DNA of 64,000 nt. It comes from Aphanomyces cochlioides. Taxonomy: Eukaryota; Oomycota; Saprolegniomycetes; Saprolegniales; Verrucalvaceae. Positions 33,419 through 42,368 of this stretch are shown piece after piece (within the stretch, counting starts at the first letter, position 1; each line of letters begins with the position of its first letter). Both the position numbers and the translations under genes were made by a program. The notes beneath the pieces are model-generated. The model was not told the DNA's origin. It did no database searches and was given only the letters and a program-made list of their open reading frames with translations. Where the stretch lies: contig JAHQRK010000018.1 in NCBI GenBank assembly GCA_019828595.1, positions 1,240,001 through 1,304,000 on the forward strand. The letters run 5' to 3'.

Positions 33419-33850
33419 AATCCAATCCAGGCGGCACAATCCATCCATGCAGATCTGCTGTCATGGCTTTGAGTATAAGAACGCAGTCTCCGTCACGCGT
33501 TGTGCTGGTTCGAGTCGTCGACGACAATCCGTCGCGCTTGATCGTCTCTGGTTTAAAGAAATGCCCTTTCGCCACGTCTGTTTCGCCCAGCATTACAAGC
33601 AAAGACAGATTCATCCGGCGCATTGTTTGCTTGATGCCTTGACCAGCTGCTGGGTTCGATCCATAGATCGGGTCGACGCCGTCCGCGTGTCTGCGTTGCC
33701 TCAACGTTTCGGTCATTTTTATGCTAACAAGATACGATATCCGGATAATGTTACAATTTGATTGGCTGAAAAGAAATATTTATCCGGACAGCTCTCCCTC
33801 ACCCAAGGAATGATGGCCCCTGAGAAGACAATTCTTGGGGATCTTCCAAC
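33419..33850. other. Intergenic region before PFKFB
   Basis: No gene seen. The last 120 bp holds the promoter elements listed separately. Confidence 0.4.
33731..33790 (+). promoter_or_regulatory. Composite ATCCGGATAA and CCAAT promoter
   Basis: In order: GATATCCGGATAATG near 33732, TTGATTGGCTGAAAAG near 33758, and TATTTATCCGGACAG near 33778, ending 60 bp before the PFKFB-type start. It is the clearest case in the window where both recurrent elements occur together. The role is inferred. Confidence 0.5.
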
Positions 33851-35403
33851 ATGGCAGCAGATCCTTTCACTGACGAGCCGATGGCGCCGACGGAGAAAGT
33901 TGCGCGGCGTCCAAGCATGAAAGATATTCAAATGGAGACGTTCTTTATGGGGGAGAACATCGTCCGAAGCATTATGCCCCATAAAATGGTCCTGATCATG
34001 GTCGGTCTCCCGGCCCGTGGCAAGAGCTTTGTTGTCCGAAAAATGACCAAGTATACACAATGGCTCGGTTTTTCCACACGGATTTTCAACGCGGGAGATT
34101 ACCGCCGTCAAGCAAGTCTCAAGGGAGCGAGTGCGGCATTCTTTGATGCGTCCAATGCAGACGCCAAGAAATTGCGCGATGATTTGGCCATGGCAGCTGT
34201 CAATCACTTGATTGAGTGGCTACTGGAAGGTGGAGAAGTCGCCGTGCTCGATGCTACCAACACGACAAAAGAACGACGTGCTCTCGTGTGGGAAAAGATC
34301 AAATCTGTGCAAAATGTGAGCATTCAAGTCATGCACATTGAATTGGTCTGTGATGACCCTCAACTGCTCGAAGCTAATTATCTCCGGTAAGTTACACTCC
34401 TCCTCGTTACTGGGATTGAATATGACGTGCAGAAAACTCAAGAACGAAGATTACATCGGAGTTGAGCCCGAAGTTGCCTTGAACGACTTCAAACAACGCG
34501 TCGAAAAGTATGAAAAGGTATACGAGACGCTTGAAGACTCCGAAAACGATGGCGAAGTTTGCTACTGCAAAGTCTACAACGTAATTGAAATGCCTTGAGC
34601 TTGCAGTCACCTTACCATTTGCGGCAGGCTGGCGAAAAGGTTCTCGCTCGCAGATGTCAGACGTTCCTCGCAAGTCAATTCGTCTCCTTCCTTCAAGTAT
34701 TTCGTGCTTCGACGATTCCTGGACTCAATGCCTGTCATAGAATATCCATGTCCACCCTCGAAAGATTTGGCTCGTACGACCTGGCCCGAATCATAATGGG
34801 GTGCGTGGTATCTTGGGCGGTGACGAAGAGCTCACTGAAGAAGGCCATGCGATTGGTCGTGCATTGGGCGAATTTATGGAGAAAGCCATCCGCGAAAATA
34901 AGGGCTGTGTCGATGTGTGGACAAGTCCCATGAAGCGCTCAGCGCAAACTATGTCGTACATCAAAACCGACCACGTCAAACGCGCTGTGCGGACTACATT
35001 ACTCAACGAAATTGGTGGCGGGGACTTCGCCGGCTATTCATTTGAAGAATTGGCGACAAAATATCCGCAACACGTTGCTGCCCGCATGAAAGACAAGCTC
35101 TACTATCGGTACACAATTCCACATTTCTTCAAGGTCTCATGAATGCAAAGGTATCCCGGCGCTGGTGGTGAAAGCTACATGGACTTGATTTACCGCGTCC
35201 GGCCACTCGTGATTGAATTCGAACGCAAGAAGCGCGACTGCCTCATCATCTGCAGCGAATCAGTTCTCCGATGCTTGATGGGGTATTTCATGGGTGTGGA
35301 TGCGCGCAACGTGCCACATTTGCCAACGAAGAAGGGCGTAGTCTTTGAACTGTCGCCTCATCGCGATGGTTGCGACATCAAAGAATTTGAATTGGAGTAT
35401 TGA
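33851..35403 (+). CDS. 6-phosphofructo-2-kinase with dead bisphosphatase domain
   Basis: Exons 33851-34386, 34433-34580, 34628-34696, 34741-35108 and 35151-35403 give 457 aa. PFKFB enzymes make and break fructose-2,6-bisphosphate, the glycolysis regulator. The kinase half is complete, with Walker A GLPARGKS at residues 52-59, FNAGDYRR and LDATNTTKERR. The phosphatase half is recognisable (IHVHPRKIWL, VRGILGGDEELTEEG, WTSPMKRSAQT, GGESYMDLIYR), but both catalytic histidines are replaced. The RHGE motif reads RPGP (residues 264-267), and the CHQAV-type motif reads CSESV, with Ser409 at the histidine. The expected result is a kinase-only protein that raises the regulator level. The frame is intact through five exons, so this is divergence and not decay. 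Confidence 0.9.
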
Positions 35404-35561
35404 ATGCATATGATGGATACGAAGAAGATTTAAGAAGTGTTTCTTACAGTTGAGTCATGGAGAAGAGCGAGATGAAGTAAAGATGGCTGTATTATGTCAC
35501 TTTCAACTGCCCTACCACCAATCGACCAGACGATCGATGCTCTGAATCCACGCGAGTGGAT

Positions 35562-36707
35562 TTAGAACTTCAATTCGTGGACGCGTTGGGTCTTGGACAA
35601 GCTGAACTTGGCGTTCAAGTATTGCTTCAAGAGAGGGGTGGCGTTGATCTTCTTGATCAAGGCGGCATCCACTTCTTTTTGGTCCTTCTTGCGTTGTTCA
35701 GACACGATGGCAGACTACGCATATTCACTGGTAAGTACATGTTAGATGGGATCTTTTGTTGCGGCGATTCCAAGCGCCCGTGGCGAGACAAGGATTCTTG
35801 CCCAATGCAGCACAAAGGCCACAATGCAACAGGGACATGCATACGTACAGTGCTGGATTGAGCGAAGAAAGCTTCTTCGTCCTTCTTGGCATGGGTCTTT
35901 TCCTTGGCGAAGTAGGCGTCGTTGATTTCAGGGAGCTTGACGTCCGAGATGTCGACCATGGTGGAGGTGGCAATGACGAAAGCTTGGTTCACGCGGCGGA
36001 GAGGAACACCGTTGACCTTGTAAGGACCTAAACGATACCGTGAGCACATTGTGTTCATGGGAAATGTCAAAATCTATGAACGGATTCCTCAGGTCTCATA
36101 ATCTGAAAACTCCTCGGCATAAAATATCCACCCAAGACAACTTGCAACACGACTAGCCATCAACCATTCAACGACAGAACTCTTCTCTCGTCCGTTCCTG
36201 CCGCATCTTGGCCTCCTCCTGCAAGTCGTACTACAAACTGCCCAAGGTTTCCATGGCACGCCTCTCAGGTGTCATTTTTCATCCTCGGAATCCAATCGCA
36301 TGTCAACTATATGAAGACGCACCAGTGACGAGCAAGGTGCCGGAAGCCAATTGCTTCAAGAAGACGACGCGCTTGCCACGGAAGCGGCCAGACAACAAGA
36401 TGAGGACAGTGCCAGGGGTGATCGACTTGCGGAGCTTGGCGGTCTTGACCGAGTTGCGGGCAGTCTTGGCCGAAGGCAAAGGCTTGGGGACGTAGTCGGT
36501 GGGGTACCACTTCTTGTTTTGAAGGGCCTTCTTTTCAGCGACCTTCTTCACACCGCCAACCTTGGACTTGGCGTGGAAGCGGCCGTTCGACTTGGCCAAC
36601 GAGTTGGCAGAGATGGCGTTGATGCCACGGGCCAACACAACGTTTTGGCGGCGAGCGACCTTCTTGGCAGTCTTAGCAGCAGGCTTAGCAGCTTTAGCAG
36701 GGGCCAT
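35562..36707 (-). CDS. RPL6: 60S ribosomal protein eL6
   Basis: Exons complement of 35562-35714, 35849-36027 and 36323-36707 give 238 aa. The basic Ala/Lys-rich N-terminus ([16 protein letters not shown]) is followed by [11 protein letters not shown] and [14 protein letters not shown], then [12 protein letters not shown]. After the splice come [13 protein letters not shown] and [15 protein letters not shown], all characteristic of eL6. Its introns (134 and 295 nt) are clearly longer than those of other genes here, a pattern often seen in ribosomal protein genes. The last exon ends in a lysine-rich helix. The gene is divergent from the UBE2J2-like gene, with a 169-bp spacer holding CCGGATAA elements. 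Confidence 0.95.
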
Positions 36708-36784
36708 CTTTCTTCTTTCTTTAAAGTGACAATGCGCGAGACCACCAGTGGAAATGACCCCAACGGTGACCAGTCATTTTCATG

Positions 36785-36826
36785 CTTACAAACTGTATCC
36801 AGATAACATCTATATTATCCGGATGA
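36785..36826. promoter_or_regulatory. Paired ATCCGGAT-type elements in a divergent promoter
   Basis: TATCCAGATAACAT near 36786 and ATTATCCGGATGAC near 36813 lie in the 169-bp spacer between the divergent eL6 and UBE2J2-like genes, 50-120 bp from either start. They may serve both genes. Inferred. Confidence 0.45.
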
Positions 36827-36876
36827 CTAGGACCTGTAACATTCAAATATCAAATTTGAAGGTTTGCAACACAAGC

Positions 36877-37434
36877 ATGGATCTCGCAACGAAGCGATTG
36901 CGAAAGGAATACACGGCGCTCAAGAAGAATCCCGTCGATAACATTGAAGCCGTGCCGTTGGAATCCAATATTCTTGAATGGCACTACGTGATTCGTGGTG
37001 TTGGTTTGTACGAAGGCGGCTTTTACCATGGCAAGCTGGTCTTTCCTCGACAGTATCCGATGAAGCCACCGTCTGTGTACATGATCACACCCAGCGGTCG
37101 CTTCGAAACGAACGTGCGTCTTTGCCTGAGCATGTCAGATTTCCATCCCGAAACGTGGAATCCACTCTGGTCTGTGGGCAGTATCTTGATCGGGTTGTGT
37201 TCCTTCATGAACGAAAACACCCCAACGACAGGCAGCATTGAAACCAGCGATCAAGAGAAACAAGCGCTCGCAAAGACAAGTCTCGCGTTCAATTGCCAGC
37301 CTAACCAAATTGTTTTCCGCAAATGTTTCCCTCACTTGGTCGAGCTTCATGAAGATCTTTTGAAGCAAGCGGCAGCCATTGCCGAGACGAGCCAAGAGGC
37401 CATTGATGATGACAAACTCATTCAAAACGAATAG
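36877..37434 (+). CDS. UBE2J2/Ubc6-like E2 ubiquitin-conjugating enzyme
   Basis: A 185-aa UBC-fold protein. The E2 active-site region reads VRLCLSMSDFHPETWNPLWS, with the catalytic Cys in RLCLSM, followed by FMNENTPTTGSIETSD. These are hallmarks of the UBE2J/Ubc6 class, which lacks the usual HPN and works in ER-associated degradation. HYVIRGVGLYEGGFYHGKL at the start also fits. I set the start at ATG 36877 (MDLATKRLRKEY), since the extra upstream frame crosses the promoter elements. Unlike UBE2J2 and Ubc6 there is no C-terminal transmembrane helix; the protein ends in acidic ETSQEAIDDDKLIQNE. It may be soluble, or a last exon was missed. Confidence 0.9.
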   Translation: MDLATKRLRKEYTALKKNPVDNIEAVPLESNILEWHYVIRGVGLYEGGFYHGKLVFPRQYPMKPPSVYMITPSGRFETNVRLCLSMSDFHPETWNPLWSVGSILIGLCSFMNENTPTTGSIETSDQEKQALAKTSLAFNCQPNQIVFRKCFPHLVELHEDLLKQAAAIAETSQEAIDDDKLIQNE

Positions 37435-37503
37435 TACACTTGCTATAACGCCAACAAATGCATATCTACCTTTCTTGTAAGCTTATAATCGTCTCCTTGC
37501 CAG

Positions 37504-38492
37504 GATGGACAAATAGATTCATTCAGGACTTTCCACGCTTTCTTTTCGGGGACTCTCCGTGGACCGGAAATGCTGCTCGTCAACAGGCCTCGAACCATGG
37601 TGGGTTTCACGTGGAGATATCTTTGGCTTATCTGGGTATAGATGACGAAGTTGGAAAACGAGGAATGGCGCATGCTCAAGCTCAGTGCCACATGCGATAA
37701 AAGACTTTGTGGCATTCGATGCATTGCCGATCGACAACTTGAGAATGTCGATAGCGAAATGCTGTCGTTTGGTGTGGTCGATGCCACGGATAACTTTAAT
37801 CTCGTTCGCCACGACACGACAAAGAAATACTCGGAAGGCATCCGAATTGCAAGATTGAATGCATCCTCATTTGATAACACCGCGATGGCGATATGGAGAG
37901 CTCTGGTTCAAGTCCACGCCAAGCCTGCTATGACTGCGACATATCCTCACAACATCTACGTAAGGCGTGTCGCTAGATCGTCCTCATGCCTCGACGTAGA
38001 AATACTCCATCGACGACAACACGATGTTCCTGCACGTGAGTTGCGTCGTTCCAAACACAAATGCTAAGATGCAATCGAGCTACATCTTAAAGAGGCAAAA
38101 AATTGGCCCTCGGGCTGTGCGCATCGTCGTTCGCTCCATCTTGGATGACGAGGCGATTCCTTTCGACAAGGATAGCCTTGTCTGTGATCACCACGGATGG
38201 TACGCACACTGTCTGACACATTTGACGAGCCTGAACTAGGATACATATTGAAGACTCGTCCTGCATCATTTACAAATGCTACTGGCGAGGCGCGTTTGCC
38301 ATCCTGAAGCCTAATGATGTGGACGATTTGTCCGAGATGATGGACTCCTTGTCTATCGAAAAGTCCCTCGTTGATGCAGAACATTTCGACCCGATCGTGC
38401 TTGCAAAGAAAGTCTTTGAAGCGTACTTTGAGACCATTCAGTCAGTGTTCCTCGGTGATCTAACAACGATCGCCAGTAGTTTACGTCCATGA
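37504..38492 (+). CDS. START/M96-like protein (5' end uncertain)
   Basis: Exons 37504-37599, 37642-37959, 38000-38199 and 38240-38492 join in frame to about 288 aa; introns are 40-42 nt. The product resembles the C-terminal START-like half of oomycete M96 mating-specific-like proteins: MAIWRALVQVHAKP, then VSCVVPNTNAKMQSSYILKR and AVRIVVRSILDDEAIPF, then CDHHGWIHIEDSS. Two other family members lie at 49.3-52.5 kb. Those carry a bZIP-like N-terminus, which I do not find here. The 5' exon is a guess: the sequence before 37504 has a good AG acceptor but no convincing start exon, and the UBE2J2-like stop is only 70 bp away. It may be 5'-truncated. Confidence 0.5.
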
Positions 38493-38723
38493 TGGCCAAG
38501 TGACAGAATATATAAATGTGTTGTACTCTCCCTCTCGTGAGTAAGCTATGAAGGAATTGCAAGGTCCTCACCGTCAAGGGGCTGCGGCGTATGCCATCCC
38601 CCTCCAGGTCCTTCCGAGCCCCCAGGCTGCGGGGGAACACTTCGTCGTAGGAGTAATACGTCAAAGGGATGCTCCGAGATATATTAAGTAGTTCTCCAAG
38701 CTCTGTAATTCACATGAAGATGA

Positions 38724-40400
38724 CTAGTTTCCATAGATCGGGACGGGCTTTCCTGCCATCAATTGGGCATTCGATGGATTGTAAACGTCGGATGACACTT
38801 GCTCAATCGAGTTGGATGTTTCGTAGAGCGGGACGGGCTTTCCAGCCAGCAATTGGGCATTCGATGGATGGTAAACGTCAGCAATCGACGAGTCTCCCAC
38901 GTTTGACTCCAAGGACTTTTCAGAGTTGGAAGTTTGAAAGACCGGGATGGGTTTGCCAGCCAGCAATTGAGCCTTGGATGGTCGCAAGTTGTCAGAGGAC
39001 ACTTGGAGGATGGCGGAGTCCGATCCATGGGATTTGTACGACTTGTCAACGTGGGAGGTTTCATAGACTGGAATTGGTTTACCCGCAAGCAATTGCTCCT
39101 TGGAAGGTTGGTAGTACTGGGACGCAACTTGAGCGACGGCAGAACTGTCCACGTTGGTCTCGGCTGACTTTGTCGCGGTCGATGCACTTGGGCCAGCTTG
39201 GGGGATGCCCACAGCGGCAGGAGTTTCTGGTACTTTGCGTGGACGGTGTCCTCTTCTCAAAGCCAAGTGGGATGCGGCCGAGGTGGTCGAAGGCGCGGCA
39301 GTCGTCGTGGCTTGGGCAATGTCGGCTTTCGAAGCAGAGCCCACCTTGGGATACCAGCCATATTCACCAATGTTGCATGCGCCAGTGGCTCCATTCGTGA
39401 TGAGCAATTTGGCGTAGCCGTTCTCGCCCCACGCCGTTCCCCATGAGTTTTTGATCTTGAAATATGGTCGTGCGCCGGCGGTGTAATAGCCGAAAGCAAG
39501 AGGAGTATGGTCAGAGTCTCCCTTGGGACAGCTGCTGATGATGCCGCTCTTGTAATTGCGGAAGACGTCGTTCCCAGAGTAGACGGAAACAATCACCGGC
39601 TGCGCGTTCAACGCGCTTTGTAGCGTCGCTTGCGTTTCAGTCTGGATGACCGTGCCGATGGTAAGCGGCAGCGTGGCGCATTGCTTGGAGCATTGACCAG
39701 TCTGACCCGTCCTGCCGGACGTGTACGGCCAAGCAGAGTCGAGGCAGATGTTGTTGGAGCGCATCCAGTTCATGGCAGTGCCTGGAAAACCCGCGTCGCA
39801 CCCCCGGCTGGCACCGTGCTGTGGATCGCCGTCTCCCTTGGAGCAACTCACAACTTGTTGCTCGGACAAGTCGTACAGCTTGCCAGTCGCAAGACAGTGA
39901 GCAAACTCGACAGCGCCGACGGCGGAAAACGCCCAGCACGAGCCGCATTGACCTTGATCATGCACGGGAGGGTTACACTTGTTGGTGCTCCAGTCGACTT
40001 GCGTCGCTGCCGCTTCCACGAACGAGCTCTTCTCGACTTGGTCGAGGCCGCTGTTCGTGTGGTTGAACGACACTTGGACATACCTCGCGAATTCTTCGCT
40101 CGTGAGGAGTGCGAACGGGTTCAACCATGTAAACTCGGCGTCGGGGTTGTCCAACTTGGCGCGTTCGACGGCGAATTTTGTCGCGAGCAAGCGCTCAAGA
40201 TGCATGTCTTCAATCTCTTCTGACTCGAGGGACGCTGTCTCGGGCATGAAGCCTCCTTCCTGCGCTACATTTTCAAATTGATTCTTCCAGAGCTGCAATT
40301 CCTGGCGCAGGACATCCTTCTCTTCAGCGCTGAGCGTCACGAGCGATTGCTTCGACGCTGAGACAGCAGCGACGAATCCAAGCACAAGTCCAAGCTGCAT
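38724..40400 (-). CDS. Secreted papain-family (C1) cysteine protease with repeat tail
   Basis: A 558-aa protein from ATG 40400 (the frame reaches 40505). Residues 1-16 are a signal peptide (MQLGLVLGFVAAVSAS). A prodomain of about 115 residues follows, then the C1 domain: catalytic Cys155 in QCGSCWAFS, CDAGFPGTAMNWM, His298 in SDHTPLAF, and Asn318 in KNSWGTAWGENGYAKL. After the protease come an Ala/Thr/Ser linker, a basic RRGHRPRK that could be a processing site, and four tandem repeats of about 20-residue cores, xPSxxQLLAGKPxPVYETS, at about 430-449, 472-491, 510-529 and 540-558. The tail is not part of ordinary C1 proteases. Secretion by a water mould suggests digestion of host or substrate protein. 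Confidence 0.9.
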   Translation of the reverse strand: MQLGLVLGFVAAVSASKQSLVTLSAEEKDVLRQELQLWKNQFENVAQEGGFMPETASLESEEIEDMHLERLLATKFAVERAKLDNPDAEFTWLNPFALLTSEEFARYVQVSFNHTNSGLDQVEKSSFVEAAATQVDWSTNKCNPPVHDQGQCGSCWAFSAVGAVEFAHCLATGKLYDLSEQQVVSCSKGDGDPQHGASRGCDAGFPGTAMNWMRSNNICLDSAWPYTSGRTGQTGQCSKQCATLPLTIGTVIQTETQATLQSALNAQPVIVSVYSGNDVFRNYKSGIISSCPKGDSDHTPLAFGYYTAGARPYFKIKNSWGTAWGENGYAKLLITNGATGACNIGEYGWYPKVGSASKADIAQATTTAAPSTTSAASHLALRRGHRPRKVPETPAAVGIPQAGPSASTATKSAETNVDSSAVAQVASQYYQPSKEQLLAGKPIPVYETSHVDKSYKSHGSDSAILQVSSDNLRPSKAQLLAGKPIPVFQTSNSEKSLESNVGDSSIADVYHPSNAQLLAGKPVPLYETSNSIEQVSSDVYNPSNAQLMAGKPVPIYGN

Positions 40401-41904
40401 GATGCACAACTTTTTGAAGAATGGAGTGATCACGTGTAGAGGAACAGGTGTACAGGCAAAGACAGAGATCGCCAGTGGCACCCATAGTTGCATCCATACT
40501 CTCATGGAATCATTTCAGCGTCATTTGGATTCACTATAAACGGACATCCAAGAACAGCTCTCTTTCAGTTTCCTCCGACGCCAAGTAGAGACGGAGCACC
40601 CCAAGAGAGGAAGCTCCAAGTCTCGATTGGTCTATCCCTGTGGGACTCGCTTGTACCATGGGTGTGTAGCCTTGCCCGTCGAGGGTTCGCGAAATTTGCA
40701 CCGAGCTTGGCTCGTTTGTTTGAGGGGATTGACGCAGCCTCAGTGCTTTTTCAGTCAGCGACGGACCACAATCTCCATGATCTTGAAACGAGTCTGTGTA
40801 GCTCAGGATACAGAGCATGGTGCGAATCTCATCGATCACAGGACGTGCAGACATGCAATGTAGAACTTTCGGACAAGTTCCTCAGCATTGTATACTGAAC
40901 TCCTCTCACACCCTGATCGTTTCTCCTGGTTCTCTTTGGTTGACGTTGTGTCTGGGAGCAAGAAGGTCTTCATGAAAACAACCGAGTCGGGGATACCATG
41001 ACGACTCTTTTGGCGAATGAGGCATGGACTTTCTTGCGACCAGCGACTCTCACCTTGTAGTCAGAATCGACTGTTCCTTCATGATCTTCCTCGGTGCATC
41101 TTTCCATCCTCATGAACTTCATGACGATTCATAATTGGAGATATAAATACCTCTGATTGGATGAAAATGACAACAAAGTTTAATCTGATTGGTTGAAAAT
41201 ATGGTAAAGTGATTATGATTGGTTGAAAATACACGATTGGAATGTTGTGGGTTTTCACCAAGGAACCACACTCCCACAGCGAACGATCGTCGCCACAGAC
41301 CTCACACGCCAAAGTAAATATCGACGTAGATTGCCAGAATGCCCTCGGTAAATACTTGAAAGCCCCCCAAAGAACAGCGCATATGAGCTTAGAGGCTGTG
41401 AATGATAGTCGCGTCGTGCATTGGGAAATCCAGAAGATCGCTTTGAGAGGTCTCGAATCATCTTGAGTGAGCAGCAGAGCCTCACACGTTGTATCTTACT
41501 GGTGGCTCCCGTGCTAGCCTTTGGAAATGACTCTTCCATCACTGTGGGCTATCGTCCTTTGTCCCCATATCTTCTTGTGTGCTTACCTTTCGACGGAGCG
41601 ATTTTCAGCAAGCAATAAGCGTGACTGTCACATCGCATTGGCATCGATTGAGTGCGGTGATTTGACCGAGTTGAAAGCAACAAGCCGCTTTACAGTGCGA
41701 CGGGAGTTTGTCGGAGCTCAAGGCTGAAAATGCATCGAGATGGGAGGCCACATGTTTGCTTGGGCTAACTGTTTACTTGGATTGCGTGTTTACTTTGACT
41801 TGGCGCCAAGAGCGCGGTGGATCCAACCCCGCCAGCGTGTCTTGGTTTCTCGCTGCTCGATTGGCAGATGAAAATCTTTTGCGGTTGTCATTTTCCAAAC
41901 TTCC
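40401..41904. other. Intergenic region with tandem CCAAT-like repeats
   Basis: About 1.5 kb without a gene I can support. Small frames at 40488-40898 and 41242-41466 show no motif. Three near-identical CCAAT-like units occur at 41153-41230, which suggests a promoter for a transcript starting near 41240, but no convincing product follows. Confidence 0.4.
41153..41230 (+). repeat. Three spaced copies of TGATTGGwTGAAAAT
   Basis: Copies start at about 41154, 41186 and 41216, spaced 30-32 bp (about three helical turns). They match the window-wide TTGATTGGCTAAAA promoter element on the plus strand. The regular spacing favours a binding-site array over chance. Confidence 0.5.
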
Positions 41905-42339
41905 ATGCCGCGACGATATTGGATTGGTGTTGTGTCGAAGAATCATGTTGAACGAGGCGTGGCGGGCGGCTTTGCTCAAGTCTGTCATGGCAAATCGACG
42001 CAGCTCCGACGCATGGCCGATGGAGATTACTTGATCTATTACTCTCCCAAGACAGACATCAAATCTGGAGACGCCGTGCAAGCATTTACTGCGATCGGAC
42101 GCGTGGACGGCGGCGGCATTTACCAAGTGGAAATGACACCAACGTTCCATCCATTTCGAACCAACATCGACTACAACAAGACCGCAGTGGCGGCACCGAT
42201 CAAACCTCTCTTGTCAAACCTCTCTTTCATCAAAGACGCCAAGAATTGGGGCCACATTTTCCGACGCGGTCACTTTGAGATTCCCCGGGATGACTTTCAG
42301 CGCATTGCTCAAGCCATGGCAGTAAATCCGATTGAATAA
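41905..42339 (+). CDS. EVE-domain (UPF0310) protein
   Basis: A 144-aa single-exon protein that is almost entirely an EVE domain of the PUA-like superfamily: RYWIGVVSKNHVERGVAGGF, then ADGDYLIYYSPKT, then QAFTAIGRVDGGG and YQVEMTP, then IKPLLSNLSFI and HFEIPRDDF. EVE domains are thought to bind modified bases in DNA or RNA and are mostly bacterial, with scattered eukaryotic cases. Its presence suggests either reading of modified bases or past gene transfer. Start is ATG 41905. Nothing is missing compared with the bacterial domain. Confidence 0.85.
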   Translation: MPRRYWIGVVSKNHVERGVAGGFAQVCHGKSTQLRRMADGDYLIYYSPKTDIKSGDAVQAFTAIGRVDGGGIYQVEMTPTFHPFRTNIDYNKTAVAAPIKPLLSNLSFIKDAKNWGHIFRRGHFEIPRDDFQRIAQAMAVNPIE

Positions 42340-42368
42340 ACCTTCATTGACGACCACCCGCTGCCTTT

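Noticed and set aside
41079..41312. Minus-strand frame starting MACEVCGDDRSLWECG as a zinc-binding protein
   Set aside because: Only three cysteines in a plausible spacing and no further pattern; it crosses the CCAAT-like array.
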